64,000 nt of DNA. Origin: Monoplex corrugatus (Eukaryota; Mollusca; Gastropoda; Littorinimorpha; Ranellidae). The DNA lies in the NCBI GenBank assembly GCA_030674185.1, contig CM060315.1, positions 87,712,415 through 87,776,414 of the forward strand, in the 5' to 3' direction. Below are positions 1-9,811 of the stretch, piece by piece. Position numbers and translations under genes: made by a program. Positions within the stretch are counted from its first letter, which is position 1. Every line of letters begins with the position of its first letter. The notes beneath the pieces are model-generated. The model had not been told where the DNA came from. It worked only from the letters and a program-made list of their open reading frames with translations, and did not search any database.

Positions 1-363
1 ACATGATTTTGGCACAGTACTTTTCAAGACGCTCAAAACAAAATCTTCTGAGACGGGCGTAAAAGCCGTGAGGGGAGTTCCTACAAAACAATCCACATCC
101 AGTACAGTGGTATCAGAAGAGGCAAAAGCAGTTCTAATTTTCCTAATCTTTTCAGAGAAGTACTCAGCAAAAACAGTGGGCAATGTATCAGGGGAATAAT
201 CACTGGGTAATGGGGAGGCGTCTTGTTTCCCGAGCAGAAAATTGAAAGTCTGAAAAATTTCTTTGCACGATCTGCTCGCCATAATCTTTGCAGAATAAAA
301 TGCCCGCTTTGCAGTCTCGACAAGATCGATGACCATCAATCTCCTAAGCGCCAAAAATGCACT
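1..363 (-). pseudogene. LINE pol fragment (EN-RT linker), runs off left edge
   Basis: Read on the minus strand, one frame stays open from about 363 to the window edge (roughly 119 codons, no stop). It contains KIMASRSCKEIFQTFNFLLG followed by a segment with EYFSEKIRKIR. This is the region between endonuclease and reverse transcriptase in CR1/L2/Jockey-type LINE ORF2 proteins, where xxFFxxKIxxIR motifs are typical. A TGA lies just upstream near 366, so the copy is 5'-truncated or broken there. No RT catalytic motif is inside the window; it would lie to the left of position 1. Exact clade is not determined. Confidence 0.6.
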
Positions 364-1424
364 TCATGCATTATCCAATTATCAATTCTAATAAATAGAA
401 AGTATGCAAGATTTTATAGAACACATACACTATGATACAGGTGAATGGACCAGCAAGGCAGAAAATGATAGGAACAGATGACAGAAAGCAAAGGAGTAAG
501 GCTGACACAGAGTGACAGAAAAGAAGAAATTTCCAGCACAGAATTTCCAGAAGGTGGGGATACCATTTACACTGAAAGAGTACCCTGCGGCCACATGGGG
601 TAATAAATAACACCATTAATAAAATTTTAAAAATAAATAAATAAAAAATTAAAAAATTAAATTTATAATAATAGTAATGACTAATGGTCATTTCTCCAGT
701 GCTAAATCTAATGTACTTGCATTAATGCAGGACTTGTGCTCACACTTTCAGAACAGGTCCATACATACAACAAAACATAAGACAACATACATACATGTTA
801 CATGTCATGTAATAGCAAAGTCAAATGTAAAACCATCTAAAGAAGTAAACTAAAGATCAACAATTCCACTGAGTGATAATGACCAATTTTTATAAAGTTC
901 AAGATTTGTTTCTCACAATCACAAACGCTATAAATTTGTTAACAAGAATTTCACATTATTAAAACTAATTTCCACAAAGTTCCAAAGCTCTATGTAAACA
1001 AAACAGACAAATTTCTCACCCATCCCTTTCCACTTTTTAAAAGAAATAAAAAGATAAACAAAGAAAAAATATCAAATCAAATCAAGAAATTAATTACTTA
1101 CCCAACTTTTTCTATTTTTCCCCATTTTTCTTCACTAAACAAACAAATAAAAAATAAAAACACATAAGTGATAATCTAATAAACAAACGATAACACCAAA
1201 CTCAAATGGTTTCCTCCTTTCAACATGTGAATGCAACAGTGAATAGGGGCAAGAAAATTCATATTCATGATTTCACTTACACTACACCTACTGAAAGAAG
1301 AAAAAATGCTATCAATATCAGAAGCAATGCTCATTTTTAACATTAACTTCTTTTTTCAGCAAACTGCTTTCTGGTTCCAACATAAAACAACCACACCTAA
1401 TCTACAGACATACAATTAGATACA
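364..1424. other. AT-rich gene-free stretch
   Basis: Strongly A/T-biased, with A-rich runs around 620-660 and 1030-1160. I see no open frame with recognisable content, no tandem repeat and no tRNA-like head. Confidence 0.5.
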
Positions 1425-1520
1425 TTAAAATTTTCATCATCAACTGTACACTAAAATTCATCATCAACTGTGTGTACAGTTGATGATGAATTTTAGTGTA
1501 CAGTTGATGATGAATTTTAA
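1425..1520. repeat. Near-perfect inverted repeat (45-bp arms, 4-bp centre)
   Basis: The left arm (1425-1471) is the reverse complement of the right arm (1476-1520), apart from two extra T in the left arm, around the centre GTGT. Each arm holds two copies of CATCATCAACTGT separated by ACACTAAAATT, so the hairpin also has internal repetition. It could be the core of a foldback element or a local inverted duplication. Confidence 0.85.
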
Positions 1521-2028
1521 CATCTCAAACATTCAAAGAACTGCACACACAAACACAAACATGTAATACATCTGCATTCATGCACACAATGAGTTATCGC
1601 CAAATACAATATACAATCCATCATTTGCTCACTTAAGATGTTTACTATGAATGTAATAAAAGCAAAGTGACTAACAAAATGAAGATTTGATGTAGTAATT
1701 GACAGAATACAAGGAATCAAATGAATAAATAATGCATTTATATAAAGGAACTGCTTAATGATTAATTATTGGTACCTCAAGTAATACTGAATCAACCAAT
1801 TAATGATAAAAAAAATTAACAGAATGATGTAACAAAATATCAAACACAGTAATAACAATTTATTAGTAATGAAACAAACACTATGTGTATGATAATCAAA
1901 TAAGATGCACAACAAACAAATAAAAAAACCTTCTTTTCTAAATCACCACGTCAAAATCAAAAAGAAGAAAACCATGAATATTCACATACACTGAGAAGAA
2001 GAAAACCACAGTAAACATGAGCACAAGT
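1521..2028. other. AT-rich gene-free stretch
   Basis: A/T-rich with no coding signal, tandem repeat or recognisable mobile-element sequence. Confidence 0.45.
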
Positions 2029-2072
2029 TCAAAAGCAGATGGAAACCAGTATTGATAATCTTAATTTTATAC

Positions 2073-2211
2073 CATTCAGTTCACCATCTGGATCTTCATT
2101 GGCGTACATAAGGTATTCTCCCAGGTCCAGGCCGCTTCTCTGGTTCTCGCTCATCGTTCCAGCACTGCACACAGTATCCCCACTGACATCAAGATTCAAT
2201 GTCAGCTTCAT
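2073..2211 (-). CDS. Possible protein-coding exon, unidentified
   Basis: The minus strand opens with ATG at 2211 and reads through acidic, non-repetitive sequence including TMSENQRSGLDLGEYLMYAN and EDPDGELNG. A possible donor (G|GTATAA) sits at 2073/2072. The composition is unlike the surrounding AT-rich DNA and unlike the LINE proteins in this window. No strong acceptor is visible upstream, so if real it is a first coding exon or a relic. I do not recognise the family. No partner exon was found; the BEL element and a SINE fragment lie on its upstream (right) side. Confidence 0.27.
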
Positions 2212-2239
2212 ATGATCTTGCTCGACTTGTTTGAATGTT

Positions 2240-2463
2240 TATCGATAGAGCTGTTGGCTGGCTCAAGATCTAATTCTTGAGTTCAATCCCAGCTAGCACA
2301 CTGCCCACCTTAAATGTTCCAATCATTCTGCTGGTGTCAGTGCTTCATGCAGCTCTTTAACCCCCCACCTCTCTCCTCTCCCTACTCCGCCACTCCCACC
2401 AGCCCTCGCATTTCACGATCTTGCCAGAGTGGACCTTTTGAAAACTGCAATGATAACTGTTTC
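2240..2463 (+). mobile_element. SINE family A fragment (tRNA-derived), BEL-interrupted
   Basis: The head (GATAGAGCTGTTGGCTGG, then a B-box-like GTTCAATCCCAGC) and the body (TTCTGCTGGTGTCAGTGCTT, later GATCTTGCCAGAGTGG) match the other family A copies at 59330, 60436, 44186 (minus) and 45530 (minus). It ends at the BEL insertion point, so the retrotransposon may have landed in this SINE. The right-hand remainder after 9811 is not recognisable. Confidence 0.6.
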
Positions 2464-2680
2464 TGTTGTGGATCGAGTGTGGCAGTAGTGCAGTCTGGTG
2501 ATGTGTGCTTGTGCATGCGTATGAATACATGTGTGCGCATGCACATTTGTTTCCTTTGAGCTCTCCGATCTGAAGATAATTAAAGTTTAGCAACAGTAAA
2601 CAGTTTTCCATGGTGGTTGTTTTCATTTGTTCGAAGTCTAAGTATTGTGACTTCTGTTATGTTCTGTGTGTTTTTGAACA
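2464..2680 (+). repeat. BEL 5' LTR
   Basis: Starts TGTTGTGGATCGAG and ends TTTTTGAACA (TG...CA ends). It matches 9584-9806 except for 8 substitutions and lacks the 6-bp ACTAAG duplication of the 3' copy. GTTTC precedes it. Confidence 0.93.
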
Positions 2681-2688
2681 TAATATTT

Positions 2689-2706
2689 TGGTGCTGGAAT
2701 CCGGGA
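2689..2706 (+). other. Candidate primer-binding site
   Basis: TGGTGCTGGAATCCGGGA begins 9 bases after the LTR. The TGG start and position fit a tRNA-primed minus-strand start site; I did not assign the tRNA. Confidence 0.5.
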
Positions 2707-2883
2707 ACAATACCTCTGCTGTGTGTGCAGCTGGTATTTGTGTAACTTTATGGAGGAAACTGTTTAATGGTTTTTTTAAGTGACGTTGCTCATTTTCAGT
2801 TTTATGACTGGATACGTGAACTGTTCTCTAACGATTTCTTCCGCTCAATAGATTTGGATTTGTGATTTGAAACAAGCGTAAAT

Positions 2884-3942
2884 ATGTCTGACAAGTTGAA
2901 AACTGTTATGAAATTGCGTGCAGCTGCAAGAAGCTGGGTAACTCGTTGTAGCAATAACTTTGATAAACTTTGTTCCAGTTCAAGTAATCTTGTAGAGTTA
3001 ACGGATGCAGTCGAAGAATATAACAGACGGTTGAACAACTTAGATGAAGCAAAAGCTAATGTTGAATTTGAACTGGACATCTCAGAAATTGAAAATGACG
3101 TAGTGAAAGCTGCAGAATTCTGAGAAAATGCCAGAATTCCCCATGTTAGAGCAGCAGAACTACTATCTTCCTCTGAAATTAAAGAAAAATCAGACCCCAG
3201 TGTGGCAGCTTCTTCTAGTCATTTGGAGGCAAAGTTGCCTAAGTTAGAACTGCCAACCTTTTCAGGTGATGTCACATCATGGGTAGAATTTTGGGAACAA
3301 TTTCAAGTTGTTGTTGATGACTCGGAGTTACCTGACGTTTCAAAATTTTCATATCTTTAGTCCCTTTTAAAAGGAGAAGCCAAAGCTGCCATACAAGGAC
3401 TTTCACTTTCTGGGGGAAACTACAAGGTGGCATGTGACATTTTACAACAAAGGTTTGGACGGAAAGAAAGGATAATTTTTTCACATCTTCAAGAATTGTT
3501 GACCATCGAGGTCCCGTGTCAGCCCAATGTGCCGGTGCTGTGGAAGATGTTGGACTGTCTTCTAACCCATGTGCAGAGTCTGGAGACGCTGGGTATTTCT
3601 GGCCAGCAATATGGTGTCATTCTGACACCTCTCATCCTGTCACGTCTTCCATTAGAGCTGCGGTTGGAGTGGGCTAGAGAGGGCGATCAAAGAGAAGGTG
3701 ACCTGCAGTTTTTACTGAAATTTCTTCAGCATGAAATAGAATGCAGAGAACGATCCCAGACCTTCGAGACCCGTCCTGGAACCTCCGAAAAGCCTGTCAT
3801 CGTTGGTGCAGCGCAACCTGTGGCTACCTGTTTGGCGTTACATTCTGTGGCAGAGACCAGACCTGCTAGACCTTCTTGTATTCTTTGTCACGTCCAGGAC
3901 ACAAGTTTGAACAGTGTTTCAGTCTTACCAAGGCTCCATTGA
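2884..3942 (+). pseudogene. gag: BEL gag (DUF1759-type), broken
   Basis: A single frame runs from ATG 2884 to about 3940. It is interrupted by TGA at 3121-3123 and TAG at 3358-3360 but otherwise keeps one phase. The hallmark of BEL gag is present: a LPKLELPTFSGD-type segment around 3238-3270, then a W-x-FW pair near 3280-3295. Helical, charged sequence follows up to a frame change near 3942. The product would be the structural capsid-like polyprotein. No intact protein can come from this copy without readthrough of two stops. Confidence 0.85.
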
Positions 3943-3975
3943 AAATAGAAAAGACATTTTAAAGGGTGTGGGGGC

Positions 3976-6900
3976 ATGTTTTCGTTGTTTAACAACAACA
4001 AAACTTCAAAAGGACATCCATTCAGTAGATGTCGGGCTAGATGCACAAAATGCAGGGGAAAACATCATGTTTTGTTGTGTATGCCCAAACAGGTTTGTTC
4101 CTTCAATGACACCACAACAAGCAATGCAAAACCCAATACTGCATGCACATCAAAGCCAAATTCAGATGCCTCTCTTGGAAAGGTGAATATGTCTAGTGCC
4201 AATACTGTCTATGAAAAATGTAATCATGTTTTGCTGCAAACTGCCAAAGTTTCTGTACATGGCCAGGCAGGTGTAGCTGAAGCCATTGTTTTGTTTGACA
4301 CTGGATCTGACAAATCATGTTTCCAGTCAACTTGTTGATAAGATTGGGCCTGAATGGGTTGGGTCTCATGATCTTGCATATGCAGCCTTTGGCAGTAATG
4401 AAAGTTTGAAACAAGCAGTGTTGAACACAGAAATGTATATAATATGCATTTGCAAGGGCTTGTTGGGAATGCTGTCACTCTGAAAGCCATAGAGATCCCC
4501 ACTATCTGAGTATCTGTGTCCCTCTGTATCGTCCATTAGTGCCCCAGAGCATGTTGTCTCCTTTGGGAAAGGACATAGAATTTTGTGATGTCCCTGAGGG
4601 TAAAGAAGTTAAAGTAGACATTTTGATTGGGCTTGATGCCTACTGGAAGTTGATGACCAGTGAGATGTTTTTGTCAGAGGGTTTGGTTGCTCAACGTTCA
4701 GTGTTTGGTTGGGTATTGTCTGGTCCAGTACCTGGAGATGAGTCTCTTTCCAGCCCTGTAAGTGTAAACATCTCTCATCAAGGATCAACTGTTTTGTTCA
4801 CAAATATCTGAATCTTCTTTGAAAAGCATGTGGAACTTGGAAACAACAGGGATACAGGAAAAGCAGCCCATTTCAACTGATCCAGTGTTGGATGATTTTA
4901 ACAGATCTATCCAGTCATCAGAAGGAAGGTATGTTGTGTCCCTTCCGTGGAAGAGTGAAGAAATGAAATCTTCACTTCTGAACAATGAAAAGCTAGCCAG
5001 GTCTCGTTTAATTAAACTGTGCAACTCATCGTCTCAGCAAAAATTCAGAGTTAGAGTCCAGGTATCATGAAGTCATCTCTGATATGTTGAAGGATGGTAT
5101 TATTGAAGAAGTTCCTGAAGATGAGCTCGTATGTTCAAACCCTGTGTTCTATTTGCCACACCGTCCAGTAGTTAAAGAGTCTAGTCTAACTACAAAGGTG
5201 CGCCCTGTTTTTGATGCTTCTGTGAAAGGTTTCAATGGAGTATCTTTGAATGACTGCATGAACACTGGTCCTAATTTGTATCCAGATTTGCCAGGAATTT
5301 TGTTGCGGTTCAGGCGTTGGAAAGTTGCTCTGACTGCAAATATAGTAAAAGCATTTCTGCAGATCCAAATGTGTCATGAGGATCAAAACGTTCACAGATT
5401 CTTTTGGTATGACAAAGGTACCATCAGAATGATGAGGTTTGTTCACGTGCAATTTGGAAATAAAAGTAGTCCTTTTCTGCTGAATGCTACTGTGAAACAC
5501 AATTTATCACAATACCCATCATCCCGCGTGAAAAATGAGCTATCGGAAAATTTGTACATAAAGTATGGATGATTGGCTGTCTGGTTGCAACAATGATTCT
5601 GAGGCTTGTGAGATGGTACAGCAAGCTAATCAGATAATGGGTCAGGCTAAAATGTCTCTGGCAAAGTGGGTTTCAAATAGTGAAAAGGTTGGTGATTTGT
5701 TGTGTAGGGAGTTTCAGGATAAGACTGTTGAAACGGAATCTTTCAAGGTCCTGGGAATGCATTGGTTACCTTCTGAGGATTGTTTTTCCTTTGATGGCCT
5801 AGACGTTTCAAAGGACTTATGTGTCACTAAAAGAGCTGTCTTGAGTCTCATTTCAAGACTGATCCTTTGGGTTTTCTCATTCCTTTCACCATGAAAGCCA
5901 AATGTTTATTCCAAGAAATTTGGAGATTTGGATTACCTTGGGATCAAGTTTTGCCTCAAGCATTGCAAGACAGGTTCTTACATTGGGTCAAAGCCTGGAA
6001 CTCTTGAAACTGGAGAATTCCTCAGAGTTACACTAGTGAGATCCTTTGGAGAGACATATATATCTGAGTTTCAATTGCAGGCCTTTGGTGATGCTTCACA
6101 GTCTGCTTATGGAGCTTGTGTTTACCTACAGGTGAGAAAACATGATGGCACTTGGACTTGGAGTTCTTCCCTGGTCACGGCTCGGGTGAAGGTACCCCGT
6201 TGAAGAGGATCAGTTTGCCACGAATGGAATTATTGGGACTAATGGGAGCCCTACTCTGTGCAAGACTGGTGGTGTATGTAAGACAGGCATTGAAGTTGCC
6301 TGAGAAGGTGCCCTGTAACTGTTGGACAGACTCGGCTGTTGTTTTGGCCTGGATTCAAAGTGATCCATATAGGTGGAAGCCCTTTGTCGGCAATAGGGTT
6401 GCTGAGATTCAGGATCTCATCAGTCCGACACAGTGGCATCATTGCCCTGGCAAAAACAATCCTGCAGACTTAGTCACTCGTGGCATTTCAGCAGAAGAAC
6501 TGTTGAATTCTCAGTTTTGGATCAAGGGTCCTACCTTTCTGGCAACTGGTGCTGACTGTGATTTCATCCATAATGCTGCAAATTTGGGTGAGGGAGATGA
6601 GCAGACAGTTTCTGATCTTGTGTGTTCTGAAAAATGTAAAATGTCACGTGAAATTCAAAGTACACTGATAAACGTGGCCATGGATGAAATGCAATCTTCA
6701 GTGGTTGAACAAGTTGAATCTGACTTGAATTTATATCAATATATGACATTGATATTGAACGCTGGAGCAGTTTGACTCGAGCTATGAGAGTGATAGGCTG
6801 GGTTCTTCGGTTTCTGTTCAATGTCCGATCTTCTAAAGAGAAGAGAAAAGAGGATGATCTGCATTACACTGAGCTTTGTGATGCAAAGTTAAAACTTTTG

Positions 6901-7326
6901 AGGCATGTTCAAGGAAGGGCATTTTCTGAGGAACTGAAAGCACTGAGAAATGGACAAGGAGTTCCTAGTAGTTCTTCCATCTATAACTAGTATAAGTTGT
7001 CTCCTTTTGTTGGGAAGGATGGTTTGCTTCGGGTTCAATGTACTTTATGTAGGCTTCAGTTTTCAGGCCTACCATATGAAGCTCAGCATCCAGTTATTGT
7101 ACCAAAAGATCATCTTGCTCTTCTTTTAGCACGCCATGTATGATGTACACCGTACTTTGAAACATGCAGGTGTGAACAGCATGCTCACAGAGCTCAGAAA
7201 TCAGTTTTGGATTGTGGGTGCAAGGCGTATCTGTAAGAGGGTGAAACATGAGCGTGTTTCATGTCAACGTTTAGATGCTCCTCCTGGTTATCAAACCATG
7301 GCACCACTACCTGAGCTAAGAGTTAA
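3976..7326 (+). pseudogene. pol: BEL pol: zinc knuckle, protease, RT, RNase H, integrase start (broken)
   Basis: Several frames are needed. At 3976-4080 there is a Cys/His cluster ending CRGKHHVLLC, the paired zinc-knuckle region of BEL polyproteins. DTGS at about 4300 is the aspartic protease motif. RT sequence lies in 5084-5572 (PVFYLPHRPVVKES, then KVRPVFDASVKG); the usual YVDD-type catalytic box is damaged by a frameshift near 5560, leaving MDDWLSG in the next frame. RNase H-like FGDASQSAYGACVYL is at about 6090. The connection and N-terminal integrase zinc-binding region follows at 6772-7326. Stops and shifts occur near 3942, 4338, 4811, 5070, 5572, 5894, 6203, 6775 and 6990. Confidence 0.85.
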
Positions 7327-8116
7327 CTCTTTGAAGACATAATATACTTATATAGTGGCCTTGCACAACCACTGTGGACGCGATCAACGGGACCTACCAC
7401 AACCCTGAGTGACGCACGATTTTGGGGGGTTTTCAAAAAATTCTCAAAAATACCGATTTTACAGCACAAGAACATATTTTATATCAAAATAAAATTCAGT
7501 TTACGCTCTTTGAGCTGAAGCTACATACAAGGACAATACATCTATTCTACTTACCTTCCTAGAAGGTGAAATGGGGTAGGGTTTTGGCTCTGGGAAAAAA
7601 GTTTTTGATTGCAGCCGATGACAGTAATCCAACACATAAAGTCAGTGAAACACCCATTCTTGACCAGGTAATCCAGAAATCCAGGTAATCACAAGTCCTT
7701 GGTATGACCAGAAGATATAAAAGAACAAACACAGCTTTGTTTTCACACAGGTGAAGCAGCAAAGTGATTATGACGATCTTTGAAGAAGAAGAAGAAGGCC
7801 TAAATGTCGCCATTTTGGTGCAAGGACGGTCACTCCAGTTGGTTTGGATAAAGGCAAGAAACTGTGACTAATCGGGATAAAATCGATGCAAGGGAAGTAA
7901 CAAACACTTCAGAAGATACCAAAGAGTGTTCCTATATATATGTGTAGTTAGTTCCCTTAGACCAGCGACCGGCTTGCATCTATTTTTAAAAACTGCAGCG
8001 GAATATCCGCTGTCACGTCTCTAATGGTTTGGCCAGCTGCAGCGGAATGTCCGCTGTCACGTCTCTAACAGCCTTGCTGGCTGCAACGGAATATTCACTG
8101 TCACATCTACGAAGAG
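7327..8116. mobile_element. piggyBac-like non-autonomous DNA element in BEL integrase
   Basis: It interrupts the integrase coding sequence. TTAA occurs at both edges (7323-7326 and 8117-8120). Removing the element plus one TTAA rejoins the integrase frame exactly, which supports an insertion. The ends form a short imperfect terminal inverted repeat (CTCTTTGAAGACAT versus CTCTTCGTAGATGT, 10 of 14). TTAA duplication and CYCTTTG-like ends are the piggyBac signature. The right end carries three copies of a ~44-bp repeat (about 7994-8108), each with a palindromic core such as CAGCGGAATATCCGCTG. No transposase is encoded. The flanks also share the longer match AAGAGTTAA, so an 8-9-bp duplication (hAT/MULE) is the alternative reading. 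Confidence 0.72.
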
Positions 8117-9147
8117 TTAAAGAAGCTCCCCCCTTTCCTGTGACAGGAATTGACCATGGAGGACCATTGTTTTGTTGTGATTTCCCTGGAAAGAAGTTTT
8201 ATGTTCTTCTCTTTACGTGTGCTGTGATCAGAGCAGTTCACTTAGAGCTGGTTGATTCTCTGTCTAGTGAAACAACTGTCATGGCTTTGCGTCGTTTCTT
8301 TGCACGTCGAGGCATGCCTTCGGTACTCATGTCAGACAATGCAAAGGGGTTTTTGGCAGCAAGAGATCACTTGAGGAGGAATATGGGTCCAGATGCTCCT
8401 GATTGGAAATGTATTCCACCATGTGCTCCATGGTGGGAAGGATGGTGGGAAAGGTTTATAGCCTCCATGAAGTCAGCCTTGAAAAGGTCAGTAGGCAAAA
8501 GGTCTCTTACCAGGCTAGAATTGGAAACACTTCTACACGAAGTTGAAGCTTACCTTAATTCTAGACCTTTGACCTTTGTGGGAGATGAATTAGATTCAGG
8601 GACCCCGCTGACTCCTTCTCATTTTCTTTTGGGTAAATCCCCTCATCACAAACTGGTTGTGGATACAGGAGATGTTGTTCATCCCCAAGATCTAGTTGAA
8701 AGACAAGATATTTGTAAACAACTGGACAAGTTTTGGTTTTGTTGGACCAATGATTACATACGTAATCTTCCTCCATGTAAAGGTGGTCCAGTCAGTAGAA
8801 AAGGAATCAAAGTTGGTTCTATTGTTTTGGTTAGAGATGAGGGATGTAGCAGACTGGATTGGCCTCTGGGTGTTGTACAGAAAGTACATCCAGGTCGTGA
8901 TGGGTTAGTGAGAGCAGTGGATGTAAAAACTGCAAAAGGAGTTCTCACAAGGCCCATCCAAAAAATTCATGACTTTGAATTTAGTGAAATTGCTAGTGAG
9001 CCCTCACCAACCTCTGAACAGACAAACACTGAAAGCAATGCCAGTCACTCTGAATCTGACTCAAGCATACAACAAACACAGACAGATGTGTCAGAGTACA
9101 TGAACACTGCGCATGAAAGTATGTGTTGTCTAATTCCGGACGTGTGA
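8117..9147 (+). pseudogene. pol: BEL integrase core and C-terminal domain
   Basis: The open frame from the insertion edge to the TGA at 9147 holds the integrase catalytic triad: Asp in TGIDHGGPL, Asp in LMSDNAKGF, and Glu in WWERFIASM. A C-terminal basic domain follows (KVGSIVLVRDEG, then RPIQKIHDFE), as in BEL/Pao elements. The apparent ATG at 8029 lies inside the inserted DNA element and is not the native start. This half is intact, but separated from the zinc-binding half by the insertion. Confidence 0.9.
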
Positions 9148-9570
9148 TCAAAAAACCTGTTAAATTGAACCTTTAAACTTTGGTTAGATGTTTGACTTTG
9201 ATTCACTACATTCAGTTGTTTAGATAATGGTGATAGTTATTATTATTACAGTTATGGATGGAAGTTTGCACCAAAGATTTTATTCAGTATTGAAAAGACT
9301 TTATAAAATATTGTGCTAAAACCAAAGACTTGATATGGTGTTGAAACTACAGACTTACCTACAGACTTGATATAGTGTGGAACCAAAGACTTGATCTTGT
9401 GAGAATATCCTTTTAGATGATCCTTAATTAATGGTGCATCTATTAAGCCAGAGACTGTCTTGATATTTTCTTTGTTCATTCACAAATAATATGAACTTGT
9501 AAACTGTAGGTGTACGCGTAATGATAGAAAATTTATGACTATTATTAGAAATATTCTTGTTTGAGACTCC

Positions 9571-9583
9571 AAGGTGGGGAGAA
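9571..9583 (+). other. BEL polypurine tract
   Basis: AAGGTGGGGAGAA, almost all purines, sits directly against the 3' LTR start; this is the plus-strand primer position in LTR retrotransposons. Confidence 0.8.
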
Positions 9584-9806
9584 TGTTGTGGATCGAGTGT
9601 GGCAGTAGTACAGTCTGGTGATGTGTGCCCGTGCATGCATATGAATACATGTGTGCGCATGCGCATTTGTTTCCTTTGAGCTCTCCGATCTGAAGATAAT
9701 TAAAGTTTAGCAACGGTAAACAGTTTTCCTTGGTGGTTGTTTTCATTTGTTCGAAGTCTAAGACTAAGTATTGTGACTTCTGTTATGTTCTGTGTGTTTT
9801 TGAAAA
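9584..9806 (+). repeat. BEL 3' LTR
   Basis: Same sequence as 2464-2680 with 8 substitutions and an added ACTAAG. It ends TTTTTGAAAA, the terminal CA having become AA, and is followed by the GTTTC target duplication. Confidence 0.93.
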
Positions 9807-9811
9807 GTTTC

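Larger units (their letters stand above)
2464..9806 (+). mobile_element. BEL/Pao LTR retrotransposon, both LTRs, inactivated
   Basis: The element spans 7343 bp. It is bounded by LTRs of 217 and 223 bp and by a 5-bp direct repeat GTTTC at 2459-2463 and 9807-9811, the target-site duplication size usual for BEL/Pao. Order seen: LTR, candidate primer-binding site, gag, zinc knuckles, aspartic protease, RT, RNase H, integrase, polypurine tract, LTR. This gag-PR-RT-RH-IN order and the domain motifs identify BEL/Pao. LTRs differ by 8 substitutions over 217 aligned bases plus one 6-bp duplication, so insertion is not very recent. Coding is broken by several stops and frameshifts and by a 790-bp insertion in integrase. 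No envelope-like ORF is seen. Confidence 0.93.

Noticed and set aside
8029..8116. N-terminal extension of the integrase open frame
   Set aside because: These codons come from the inserted DNA element; the integrase part starts at about 8117.
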